DNA of 64,000 nt, from the NCBI RefSeq assembly GCF_007301515.1, contig NZ_CP041666.1, forward strand, positions 2,728,001 to 2,792,000. Reading direction: 5' to 3'. How positions within the stretch are numbered: position 1 is the stretch's first letter; each line of letters opens with the position of its first letter. Position numbers and translations under genes: made by a program. The stretch comes from Radiobacillus deserti. Its GTDB lineage: Bacteria > Bacillota > Bacilli > Bacillales > Amphibacillaceae. Shown here one piece after another: positions 8,338-16,573 of this stretch. The notes under the pieces were generated by a model. It did no database searches. It was given only the letters and a program-made list of their open reading frames with translations, and was not told the origin of the DNA.

Positions 8338-9510
8338 TTAACTTCCCTCCTTATAGCTTAATATTCCACGACAATAGGTTTGATAAATATGAAGATTATC
8401 ATCTACTAGTACAAGATCGGCATCCTTGCCTATTTCAATACTTCCTTTTTTATCGAAAACATGAATTTGCTTTGCTGGATTCTCCGATGTCATTTTAATC
8501 ACATCTTGTAACGCTGCACCTGTGAAATCCATCATATTCCTGGCACCGTCGATTAGCTTCAAAATACTTCCTGCCAATGTTCCATTTTCTAGTGTTGCTT
8601 GTTTATCAGTTACGGTTACCGATTGACCACCTAGGTCATACGTTCCCGGTTGTAAACACTTTGCTCGTAATGCATCGGTAATCAGCATTAGACGTTCTTT
8701 TCCGATGTTTTGATAGAAAATATGAATCATATCTGGAGATACATGAACGCCATCCGCAATTAATTCAGCACGCAACTCTTCTAACAAGAAGGCTGCACCT
8801 ACTACCCCTATGTCTCGATGGTGCAATCCAGTCATCGCGTTTGCTAGATGCGTAACTTGGCGAACCCCATGCTCCACCGCTTTCTTCATTTCTGCAAACC
8901 CTGCACTCGTATGACCAGCAGAAATCGTAATTCCCTTTTGTTGTAAATAGTTAATGAGTGCATAATCCTTGTCACACTCCGGAGCGAGCGTAATCGTTTT
9001 AATCCTGTCGTTGGACATCCGTTGCCATTCATCGAATTGTTCTACATCAGGGGCTAAAATATGATCTTCCGGCTGAGCGCCTGCTTTTTCTTTGTTAATA
9101 AATGGTCCCTCTAAATGAACCCCTATTACCTCTGCATTTCCTGGCTTATTTTCATACTTTCCGATATTTTCAAGTGCCTGATCAATATTTTCTTTTGACT
9201 GTGTAATCGTCGTAGCTAAGAAACTAGTCGTTCCTTCCGCTGGAAGTGCTCGCGCCATGGTGTCGATTGCTTCTTCACTAGCATCCATCACATCTGCACC
9301 ATTTGCTCCATGAATATGACCATCAATGAAACCCGGTATTAAACTACGTCCTCCCCCATCCACAACCGCATCGATTGGAACATGAGGAGAAGCATCTCCG
9401 TTCAAAATTTGATGAATAATTCCATCCTGTAAAACAATAGAACCTTTTTTGATAATCTCTTCTTCTTTATATATATCAACATTTTTTATCCAAATCGTGT
9501 CCCTGCGCAT
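8338..9510 (-). CDS. nagA: N-acetylglucosamine-6-phosphate deacetylase
   Basis: A 390-residue amidohydrolase. Metal and substrate motifs visible are FIDGHIHGANG (about residue 60), HLEGPFINKEKAGA (about 130), SAGHTSAGF (about 195), THLANAMTGLHHR (about 220) and ITDALRAK (about 275). It removes the acetyl group from GlcNAc-6-phosphate, the step before NagB. It is the first gene of the nagAB operon; the divergent regulator gene and a shared operator region lie upstream. Confidence 0.97.
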   Translation of the reverse strand: MRRDTIWIKNVDIYKEEEIIKKGSIVLQDGIIHQILNGDASPHVPIDAVVDGGGRSLIPGFIDGHIHGANGADVMDASEEAIDTMARALPAEGTTSFLATTITQSKENIDQALENIGKYENKPGNAEVIGVHLEGPFINKEKAGAQPEDHILAPDVEQFDEWQRMSNDRIKTITLAPECDKDYALINYLQQKGITISAGHTSAGFAEMKKAVEHGVRQVTHLANAMTGLHHRDIGVVGAAFLLEELRAELIADGVHVSPDMIHIFYQNIGKERLMLITDALRAKCLQPGTYDLGGQSVTVTDKQATLENGTLAGSILKLIDGARNMMDFTGAALQDVIKMTSENPAKQIHVFDKKGSIEIGKDADLVLVDDNLHIYQTYCRGILSYKEGS

Positions 9511-9570
9511 AGATAAAAAACTCCTCTCACTTCCATTGTCCTCCTTAAGGTATCATATAAATATATAGTT

Positions 9571-9590
9571 GTCTATACATTAGTATAGGC
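9571..9590. promoter_or_regulatory. Candidate NagR operator in the nagA-nagR intergenic region
   Basis: GTCTATAC, four bases, GTATAGGC form an inverted repeat with one mismatch, set in AGTTGTCTATACATTAG. This resembles NagR/YvoA (GntR-family) sites as I recall them. The location between the divergent nagA and regulator genes fits; binding itself is inferred. Confidence 0.55.
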
Positions 9591-9680
9591 ATATACAAGA
9601 TGACAATAATTTGTTAAAATTTGTTCATAATAGTCCTATAAAAACAAATGAGAACGGCTTTATTGAAGGGAGAACTATCC

Positions 9681-10403
9681 ATGTTAAATAAAAATTCTCC
9701 TCTACCTATTTATTACCAACTTGAGGAAGAAATAAGACAATTAATCCAATCCGGACAATTAAAACCAGGCGAGTTGTTACCATCAGAACGTGAATACGCT
9801 GAATTACATGAGATTAGTCGAATGACAGTTCGACAAGCAATTAACAACTTAGCTTCAGAAGGGTTACTATATCGACAAAAAGGGAAAGGAACCTTTGTTG
9901 CCGAGAAGAAGTTTGAACAAAATCTCCAAGGCTTAACAAGCTTTAGTGAGGATATGAAAGCTCGAGGTTTGACTCCCTCTAGCAGGCTGTTAACCTTTGA
10001 GGAAATGATGGCCAATTCTAATGTTGCAGCGAAACTGCAAATATCAGAAGGAGACAAGGTCTATCTGATGCAGCGAATCAGATTAGCGAATGGTGATCCT
10101 GTTGCCGTAGAGGCAATATATACGCCTAAATCTGTAGTTGGCTCATTGTCGAAGGAAGACTACTCGGGCTCTTTTTATGAATATATGGAGCAACAAAAAG
10201 GACTTCAAATTGGTCACGCGGAACAAGAATTAGAATCTGCACTAGCTAACCCATTTGAAATTGAGCATCTACAAGTAAATAGTGGAGATCCGGTGCTTCT
10301 CATGAAACGAATAACATACTTGTCCAATGGTATCCCCTTCGAATATGTAAAATCAGCTTACCGTGCAGATCGCTACAAATTTAAATTAGACTTACCTAGA
10401 TAG
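9681..10403 (+). CDS. nagR: NagR/YvoA, GntR-family repressor of GlcNAc utilisation
   Basis: A 240-residue HutC-subfamily GntR regulator. The N-terminal winged helix (residues 8-75) contains LPSEREYAELHEISRMTVRQ, and a UTRA effector domain extends from about residue 95 to the end. ATG 9681 has AAGGGAG upstream, whereas the longer frame from 9648 has no binding site. In B. subtilis the homologue senses glucosamine or GlcNAc 6-phosphate and represses nagAB. The divergent placement next to nagA supports the same job here. Confidence 0.93.
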   Translation: MLNKNSPLPIYYQLEEEIRQLIQSGQLKPGELLPSEREYAELHEISRMTVRQAINNLASEGLLYRQKGKGTFVAEKKFEQNLQGLTSFSEDMKARGLTPSSRLLTFEEMMANSNVAAKLQISEGDKVYLMQRIRLANGDPVAVEAIYTPKSVVGSLSKEDYSGSFYEYMEQQKGLQIGHAEQELESALANPFEIEHLQVNSGDPVLLMKRITYLSNGIPFEYVKSAYRADRYKFKLDLPR

Positions 10404-10412
10404 GTTAAAGAT

Positions 10413-10640
10413 AAAAAGGGGCTGGGACATAACGAAAAGGATAAGCCGAAAAACAGCCTATACTAGCTCCGGACTCCAGCGGGAAAAAAGGCATCGGTGA
10501 GCCCCCACCGTACGTCAGCACGAGGAGGCTCACCAGCCGCCCGCGGAAAGCGTCGTATATTTCCGGAGCGGGGTATAGGCACTATTTATAATTGTTGTTT
10601 TTTCATTGCTTCCTATACTTTTGTCTCAACCTCTTTTTTA
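10413..10640. repeat. Dispersed palindromic repeat, copy 1
   Basis: The element starts with AAAAGGGGCTGGGACATAA and ends with TTTTGTCTCAACCTCTTTTT, imperfect terminal inverted repeats. Inside, CGGTGAG and GGCTCACC arms surround a GC-rich core ending GCCGCCCGCGG. A second copy lies at 13443-13671 in the same orientation. Compared with copy 2 it lacks about 12 bases after CTCCGG and carries an extra stretch inside the core. It resembles non-coding repeats widespread in Bacillaceae. Its end may terminate transcription. Confidence 0.8.
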
Positions 10641-10772
10641 TTCCCATTGTTCATATTCATTTTTGTGATGAATAAACTGTTCAATGAACTCCTTTGTGTT
10701 ATTTATCATAGAGCTTTCGGTTTGTTCCCTTAAATCTGATAGGATTTGCTTTAAGATCTCCTGTTCACTCAC
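10638..10772 (-). CDS. Small uncharacterised protein, 44 residues
   Basis: An open frame of 44 codons with a GTG start at 10772 preceded by GAGGTGATT, a good ribosome binding site. The product begins MSEQEILKQILSDLREQTE and ends EYEQWE; it is hydrophilic, helical and without cysteines or membrane segment. I do not recognise the family. It lies just upstream of the VanZ-like gene on the other side of a short gap (stop of that gene at 10827), both on the minus strand, so they could share a transcript. The terminal arm of the dispersed repeat overlaps its stop codon. Confidence 0.55.
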   Translation of the reverse strand: MSEQEILKQILSDLREQTESSMINNTKEFIEQFIHHKNEYEQWE

Positions 10773-10826
10773 GGAATCACCTCAGTTTTATTCAAGCTAA
10801 TCGCTTGCTTTACCTTATGACATTCG

Positions 10827-11330
10827 TTACCTATCCGTTCCTTTTCTCCTTTTAATTCGCTTATTCTTTTTGATCACACGACTAGCCATAATGAGTATTA
10901 CTGCAATACTAGCCCCAACTGAATCTAACCCCACATCGCCCACATATGGAGTTCGATTTGGCGTTAGGCTTTGATGCCATTCATCGGTAATCGCATAAAA
11001 GACAGTCAGACAGAATGGGAGCCAATAGCTTCTTCGGTCACTCTTAGACAATGCCACATAAAACGCTATCATCAGCAAACAGTAAATCGATACATGAGCC
11101 CCTTTACGTATAAAAAATTCAATAAAACCATGGATTCCTAAAGCCGCTATACTTACCTCCGAATTGTGGTAAGTAAAAGAGATATGATCTAAGGCAGGAA
11201 TAAGAAAAGAAAGATCCATCCACTCTCCTAAAAACGGTTTAATATCCTGCTCCTGATAAGGTTGATGGGATGAATAAAAGATAATCGCCATCACACTAAA
11301 TGGAAATATCCAATATCTATATTTTTTCAT
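10827..11330 (-). CDS. VanZ-like integral membrane protein
   Basis: This 167-residue protein has about four hydrophobic segments (near residues 8-20, 75-95, 103-118 and 135-152) and the family hallmark DEWHQSLTPNRTPYVGDVGLDS at residues 116-137. An RKGAHVSIYCLL motif at 75-86 is also typical. VanZ-like proteins are small membrane proteins whose cellular role is unclear; teicoplanin resistance is documented only for VanZ itself. The basic C-terminus (KKNKRIKRRKG) should be cytoplasmic. It is divergent from pbpC. Confidence 0.85.
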   Translation of the reverse strand: MKKYRYWIFPFSVMAIIFYSSHQPYQEQDIKPFLGEWMDLSFLIPALDHISFTYHNSEVSIAALGIHGFIEFFIRKGAHVSIYCLLMIAFYVALSKSDRRSYWLPFCLTVFYAITDEWHQSLTPNRTPYVGDVGLDSVGASIAVILIMASRVIKKNKRIKRRKGTDR

Positions 11331-11441
11331 AAAACTACCCCTACTCTTCTGAAGAACTTGTTTTCATAGAATAGTTTAATAATATCTTCATCAACTTTCT
11401 AATACAATATTATGATTTGATCTACATAGGAGGTAACAAAT

Positions 11442-13442
11442 TTGAAGAATCTCTATTCTCTTTTAGTGATCATCTCCATGATGATCATCATACTTGGATG
11501 TTCCAAGGATGAAGTAACACCGGAAGAAAAGATGGAACAATTTGTATCAATGTGGAATGACCAGAAATTTTCTAACATGTACGACATGCTTTCAGAAAAG
11601 GCACAATCTTCTTATTCAGAAGAGGAAGTAATCAATCGGTATGAAAAAATTTATGAAGATCTCGGTATTCAAGACCTTGAGGTAAAGATGGGCAATGTAG
11701 ATTCCAACCATAAGAACGAGGATGTGGTAACTTTGCCATTTCACGTAAGCATGGATTCTGTGGCTGGCCCTATCTCATTTGACTATGAGGCTACATGGAT
11801 GAAAACAGAAACAGAAGAAGAAAAAAATTGGAAGCTTGACTGGGACCCGGGATTTATATTTCCAGAACTAAAAAATGGTGGTGAAATTTCTTTAAAAACA
11901 GAACAGCCTCTACGTGGTGAAATTATGGACCGTAACCAAAATGGACTAGCGATTAATGAGGCTATTTATGAAATAGGAGTCGTTCCTGAAAAATTTGGAG
12001 AAGATGCGGAAGAAACGAAAAAGAAACTAGCGAAATTATTAAATATGAATGTAAATTCCATTGACCAAGCAATAAACGCAGAATGGGTAGAGCCGAGCCT
12101 ATTTGTACCGTTAAAAAAAATCCCTAGAACAGATAAGGCATTGTTGGACGAATTATTTGCTTTAGAGCCTGTGATTAAAAGAGATACGACTGGTCGAATC
12201 TACCCGTACGGAAAAGCAGCTGCTCATTTAATTGGTTATATAGGGAAGATAACAGCCGAAGAATTAGATGAAGTGGATAGCTCCCAGTATTCCTCAAACG
12301 ACATGATAGGAAAACGCGGAATAGAACAGCTTTTTGAAAAACGGTTAAAAGGAGAAAAAGGCGTCCAAATTATTATCCAACAAGAAGGAAAAGAAGATAT
12401 CATACTTGCAGAGAAAAAAGTGAAGCATGGAGAAATGATTCAGTTATCCATTGATGCCGAACTACAGAAGGACATTTATACATCCTATCAGGATAAAGCT
12501 GGTACGGCTGCTGCCATAAACCCGAAAACTGGTGAAACACTTGCGCTAGTTAGCAGTCCTGCTTTTGATCCGAATCAATTAACCTATGGCATAAGTCAGG
12601 ATGAATGGAACACGTTACAAAACAATCCACAATCTCCATTATTAAATCGTTTTGCAGCAACCTTTGCACCCGGTTCGGCGATTAAACCGATTACTGCAGC
12701 AATTGGACTAGAAGCAGAAACACTTGATCCAAATAAGGGGTATCCAATCCATGGCTTAACTTGGCAAAAAGATGATTCATGGGGTAATTACAAGGTAACC
12801 CGAGTTTCCAAGTCTAATGGTCCGGTAGATTTAGAAGATGCACTTGTTCGTTCTGATAACATTTACTTTGCCATGCAAGCGATAGAAATGGGAAGTAAAA
12901 CATTGGTACATGGCCTTCAATCCTTCGGGGTTGAGGAAGAATTTCCATTTACTTATCCGATTGAAGCATCGTCCATTTCCAAATCTGGAAAAATCGATTC
13001 AGAAGGGCAATTAGCGGATACGAGCTTTGGGCAAGGTCAATTACAAATGAGTGCTTTACATTTAGCAACAGCTTATTCACCATTATTGAATGATGGGGAT
13101 ATGATTAAGCCTGTTTTAGAATCAGATGAGGCTAAGAGTACGATTTGGAAAAAAGACGTAATGTCTTCTGAAACTTTCTCTATCTTAAAAGACGACTTAC
13201 GCAAGGTTGTAACAGCTGCAAATGGTACAGCTCATTCTGCTGATGTTGGCGATCTAAAGTTAGCCGGTAAAACAGGAACTGCAGAGTTGAAAAAGGCAGG
13301 AGAGGAATCCGGACAAGAAAATGGGTGGTTTGTTGTGTATCCAGAATCAGAAGAGCTCATCTTATCTATGATGGTCGAGCATACCGAAGACCTTGGTGGA
13401 AGTCACTTTGTTGTGGATAAAGTGGTAGATATTCTTCAGTGA
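11442..13442 (+). CDS. pbpC: Class B penicillin-binding protein 3 (MecA-like N-terminal domain)
   Basis: A 666-residue lipoprotein transpeptidase. A signal peptide ends in the lipobox ILGC at about residue 20. It is followed by an NTF2-like MecA N-terminal domain (about 25-145), a PBP dimerisation domain (about 150-320) and the transpeptidase domain. The catalytic motifs are S412-A-I-K415, S471-D-N473 and K610-T-G612. It cross-links peptidoglycan outside the membrane. The domain order matches B. subtilis PbpC and staphylococcal PBP2a, a low-affinity class; resistance cannot be inferred from sequence alone. The start has AGGAGG upstream. Confidence 0.93.
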   Translation: MKNLYSLLVIISMMIIILGCSKDEVTPEEKMEQFVSMWNDQKFSNMYDMLSEKAQSSYSEEEVINRYEKIYEDLGIQDLEVKMGNVDSNHKNEDVVTLPFHVSMDSVAGPISFDYEATWMKTETEEEKNWKLDWDPGFIFPELKNGGEISLKTEQPLRGEIMDRNQNGLAINEAIYEIGVVPEKFGEDAEETKKKLAKLLNMNVNSIDQAINAEWVEPSLFVPLKKIPRTDKALLDELFALEPVIKRDTTGRIYPYGKAAAHLIGYIGKITAEELDEVDSSQYSSNDMIGKRGIEQLFEKRLKGEKGVQIIIQQEGKEDIILAEKKVKHGEMIQLSIDAELQKDIYTSYQDKAGTAAAINPKTGETLALVSSPAFDPNQLTYGISQDEWNTLQNNPQSPLLNRFAATFAPGSAIKPITAAIGLEAETLDPNKGYPIHGLTWQKDDSWGNYKVTRVSKSNGPVDLEDALVRSDNIYFAMQAIEMGSKTLVHGLQSFGVEEEFPFTYPIEASSISKSGKIDSEGQLADTSFGQGQLQMSALHLATAYSPLLNDGDMIKPVLESDEAKSTIWKKDVMSSETFSILKDDLRKVVTAANGTAHSADVGDLKLAGKTGTAELKKAGEESGQENGWFVVYPESEELILSMMVEHTEDLGGSHFVVDKVVDILQ

Positions 13443-13671
13443 AAAAAAGAGGCTGGGACATAACTAAAAGGAAAAGCCGAACAACAGCCTATACTAGCTC
13501 CGGAAATATACGTAGACTCCAGCGGGAGGAAAGGCATCGGTGAGACCCCACGAGGAGGCTCACCAGCCGCCCGCGGAAAACGTAGTATATTTCCGGAGTG
13601 GGGTATGGGCACTAATGATAATTGTTCGTTTTTTCATTGCTTTCTATACTTTTGTCTCAATCTCTTTCTTA
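13443..13671. repeat. Dispersed palindromic repeat, copy 2
   Basis: It begins directly after the pbpC stop codon with AAAAAGAGGCTGGGACATAA and ends TTTTGTCTCAATCTCTTTCTT. Inner arms CTCCGGAAATATACGT and ACGTAGTATATTTCCGGAG pair with each other, and GGTGAG pairs with CTCACC, giving a long cruciform-like structure. It is more complete than copy 1. The short open frames inside it are by-products of the repeat. Confidence 0.85.
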
Positions 13672-13674
13672 AAA

Positions 13675-14658
13675 TTAAAGCTTTATCACTTTCCCAGTTC
13701 TCGCAGACTCATAGCAAGCATCTAATACGGCAAAATGGCTTCGAACTCGCTCATTGCCATAGACTGGTTCTCTCTGTTCAAGAATCGAATCCGCAAAATG
13801 TTCTACCTGTAAGCGATATTGGTCACCTTCTACGTGGTACTCTTCCACCTCTCCCGTATCCTTATGAACTTTGATAATACCTTCTCCCTTTGGATTCAAG
13901 TCTGGTCGATAGGCATTTAAAACCTCGATGGACCCTTTTGAACCGACTACTTCATAGCCACATCTAGGATACGTATCGAAACTACAGTCGAAGTTAGCTA
14001 GCTTTCCATCCGAAAAAGAAAGAATTCCCGTAAGAGTCGTGTCTACCCCATCCGTAAATGTCGCAGATGCAGAAACAGACACAGGTTGATCCTCTAAAAT
14101 AGTGGTAATGGAATGAATACCATAACAGCCCACATCGTAAAGTGCTCCCCCACCAAGCCTCGCATCCAGACGAATGTTCGTCTTATCTTGAAGGAGAAAA
14201 GAAAACTTCGCTCTCATAAGCGTTACCTTCCCAATTTCTCCATCCTTTATTAGCTCCTTCACCTTTTCATGCTGTGGATGAAATTGATACATAAATGCTT
14301 CCATAAACCTTACATTATGTTGGTCACAGGCTTTTAGCATCTCTTCCAGTTCTTTTGAATCCAGTGCAGCTGGTTTTTCACATAAAACATGCTTTCCATG
14401 CTCTGCCGCTTGGATAACCCATTCTTTATGCATTCCGTTCGGTAATGGGATATAAATCGCATCCATATCAGGGTCTTGCAACAATGCTTCATAGCTAGTA
14501 TAAGCTTTTGGTATGCGAAGCTCCTCCGCTACCTGTTTTGCTTTTTCGCCACGACTAGCAATCGCTTCCACCGAACCATTAGCGGACCGCTGTATGGCTG
14601 GAATCACTTGTGTTTTTCCAATTTTTGCAGTACTTAATATTCCCCATCTAATGCTCAT
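13675..14658 (-). CDS. Gfo/Idh/MocA-family NAD(P)-dependent oxidoreductase
   Basis: A 327-residue dehydrogenase with an N-terminal Rossmann fold (IRWGILSTAKIGK, residues 3-15) and the family motif LCEKPAALD near residue 94. The C-terminal domain includes GGALYDVGCYGIH near 170. Members oxidise or reduce sugars, inositols or related polyols. It is the last gene of an operon with a sugar ABC transporter (25 bp after the permease), so it probably acts on the imported sugar or a derivative. The substrate is not readable. Confidence 0.9.
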   Translation of the reverse strand: MSIRWGILSTAKIGKTQVIPAIQRSANGSVEAIASRGEKAKQVAEELRIPKAYTSYEALLQDPDMDAIYIPLPNGMHKEWVIQAAEHGKHVLCEKPAALDSKELEEMLKACDQHNVRFMEAFMYQFHPQHEKVKELIKDGEIGKVTLMRAKFSFLLQDKTNIRLDARLGGGALYDVGCYGIHSITTILEDQPVSVSASATFTDGVDTTLTGILSFSDGKLANFDCSFDTYPRCGYEVVGSKGSIEVLNAYRPDLNPKGEGIIKVHKDTGEVEEYHVEGDQYRLQVEHFADSILEQREPVYGNERVRSHFAVLDACYESARTGKVIKL

Positions 14659-14683
14659 CGTTTCCCTCCTTTGAATCTAGCCA

Positions 14684-15502
14684 TTAGCCTTTTACGGAAC
14701 CTGCAAGCAGGCCACGCACAAAGAATTTCCCTAAGAAAATATAGACAAGTAGAGTTGGTAATGCAGCAAGCAGTGCCCCCGCCATTTGTACATTCCACTG
14801 GACGATTTGACTACCAGATAGGTTTTGTAAGGCTACCATGATTGGTTGACTATCCGAAGTAGTGATCGTTACCGCGAATAAAAACTCATTCCAAATATTC
14901 GTAAACTGCCAAATCGCTACCACAACAAAGCCGGTTATCGATAACGGTATAATTATATGACGGAAAATACCAAGGAAGTTAGCCCCATCCATTTTTGCCG
15001 CTTCAATCATCGTATCCGGAATGTTGGCATAGAAGTTACGGAACATAAGCGTAGTAATCGGCAATCCATACACCACATGGGTCAAAATAAGTCCTGGTAT
15101 CGTATTATACAGTTCAATATTCCGTAAAAATTGAATAAGTGGAATCAAAATACTTTGATATGGAATGAACATCCCAAATAAAATAACGGTAAATAATAGT
15201 TCTGATCCTTTAAACTTCCATTTAGACAATACATACCCGTTCATTGCACCAAGTAATGCAGATAAGAGCGTAGCTGGAATAACGAGATATAAGCTATTCA
15301 TAAAATTGGGAGCTAGCTCGCTAAATGCCTCTGTGTAACTACTAAAGTCTATCGACGTTGGGAGTTCCCACATTGTTTCTAAGGAAACTTCATCTAATGG
15401 CTTAATACTTGTTACTAGGATAACATAAACAGGAGCTAAAAATAGAATGGCCATAATGACTAAAATTGTATATTTAATCGGTTTCCAGATGTTCAGCGCC
15501 AT
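14684..15502 (-). CDS. Sugar ABC transporter permease (MalG type)
   Basis: This 272-residue permease has six predicted membrane helices and the EAA loop EAAKMDGANFLGIFRHIIIPL near residues 166-186, where it contacts the ATPase. It is of the carbohydrate CUT1 class. It overlaps the stop of the MalF-type gene by a single base, so the two are coupled. No ATPase gene is nearby. The partner binding protein gene is two genes upstream. Confidence 0.93.
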   Translation of the reverse strand: MALNIWKPIKYTILVIMAILFLAPVYVILVTSIKPLDEVSLETMWELPTSIDFSSYTEAFSELAPNFMNSLYLVIPATLLSALLGAMNGYVLSKWKFKGSELLFTVILFGMFIPYQSILIPLIQFLRNIELYNTIPGLILTHVVYGLPITTLMFRNFYANIPDTMIEAAKMDGANFLGIFRHIIIPLSITGFVVVAIWQFTNIWNEFLFAVTITTSDSQPIMVALQNLSGSQIVQWNVQMAGALLAALPTLLVYIFLGKFFVRGLLAGSVKG

Positions 15503-16473
15503 TAGCTATCACTCCTTCTGTTTGTTATTAGATATGGCACAATAAATACGGCTACAAGCAACAGCATGATGATTGCAATCGCTGCCCCATTCGCATAGTA
15601 CTGACCCTGGAACGTTGTTTCAAACATGTACACACCAGGAACATCGGTCACAAAGTTAGCACCAGATCCCGACATCGCGTAAATGAGGTCGAAGATTTTT
15701 AAAGAGATGTGAGCCATAATAATGACAACACTTACTGTAATTGGCATTAGCATGGGAAGGATAACCTTCCTATAGATTTGAAACTCTGTTGCGCCATCCA
15801 TTCGTGCAGCCTCTCTCAGTTCTTCTGGAATTCCTCTTAGGCCTGCTAAATACATCGCTAAGGAGAAGCCCGTCATTTGCCATACCGCCGCAATAACAAC
15901 AGCGATAATGGCTACTGGCAAACCAAATTCTATGTTTCCCCATTCAAATCCAGCCAAAATGTTCGTATCGGTGTACCATTTTGGCTGAATGCCAAACACT
16001 TTTAAGAAATAATTGAATCCTGTTGATGGATTGAGAAGCCATTGCCACACAACCCCAGTTACAACGAATGATAAAGCCATTGGGAATAAGAAAATATTAC
16101 GGAATAGGGATTCCCCTCTCGTTTTCTGATCAATCAATATCGATAACCCTAATCCCATAACGATAACTAATCCAATAAATAATATCGTGAAGAAGATCGT
16201 ATTTCTTAAATCTGCTTGGAATCGAAAGTCTTGAAATAGAAATAGATAGTTTTTTAGTCCAGCAAATGACATATCCTGTACAAGACTATTCCAATTACTT
16301 AGGGATACCCATCCTGTCCATCCAATAAATCCATATACGAAAATGAGAATAAGGATGAAAGAGGGAGCTAAAAATCCTAACGCAATCCATTGATCCTTCG
16401 TAACCTTTTTCTTCTTTTTATTTAGTTGTAGCTTTTGTTCTGTATGCCTCTGTGTGGCTAGTTCCTCTTGCAT
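15502..16473 (-). CDS. Sugar ABC transporter permease (MalF type)
   Basis: A 323-residue CUT1 permease. A lysine-rich N-terminal tail (KKKKKVTKDQ) precedes about six membrane helices, and the EAA loop REAARMDGATEFQIYRKVILPM lies at about residues 220-241. ATG 16473 is preferred because GGAGG lies nine bases upstream; the longer frame to 16524 would start inside a strong hairpin. It follows the binding-protein gene after a 100-bp gap containing that hairpin. Confidence 0.92.
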   Translation of the reverse strand: MQEELATQRHTEQKLQLNKKKKKVTKDQWIALGFLAPSFILILIFVYGFIGWTGWVSLSNWNSLVQDMSFAGLKNYLFLFQDFRFQADLRNTIFFTILFIGLVIVMGLGLSILIDQKTRGESLFRNIFLFPMALSFVVTGVVWQWLLNPSTGFNYFLKVFGIQPKWYTDTNILAGFEWGNIEFGLPVAIIAVVIAAVWQMTGFSLAMYLAGLRGIPEELREAARMDGATEFQIYRKVILPMLMPITVSVVIIMAHISLKIFDLIYAMSGSGANFVTDVPGVYMFETTFQGQYYANGAAIAIIMLLLVAVFIVPYLITNRRSDS

Positions 16474-16506
16474 GTGTGTATCCTCCAATCCTAAGAGGTT
16501 ATGATA

Positions 16507-16540
16507 GAACCCCGTATCACCCAATGATGATACGGGGTTC
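16507..16540 (-). terminator. Intercistronic hairpin between binding-protein and permease genes
   Basis: Perfect 13-bp arms (GAACCCCGTATCA and its complement) with an 8-base loop, and no U-run behind it on the minus strand. It is better read as an mRNA-stabilising or partial-termination hairpin than as a full terminator. Confidence 0.65.
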
Positions 16541-16573
16541 CTATTTTACAAGAATCCCCCGAGATTCTTAGTC

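Noticed and set aside
10497..10733. 78-codon plus-strand frame
   Set aside because: It starts inside repeat copy 1, has no ribosome binding site, and runs antisense through the small 44-codon gene.
13540..13874. Plus-strand frames of 61 and 89 codons after pbpC
   Set aside because: They arise from repeat copy 2 and run antisense into the oxidoreductase gene.
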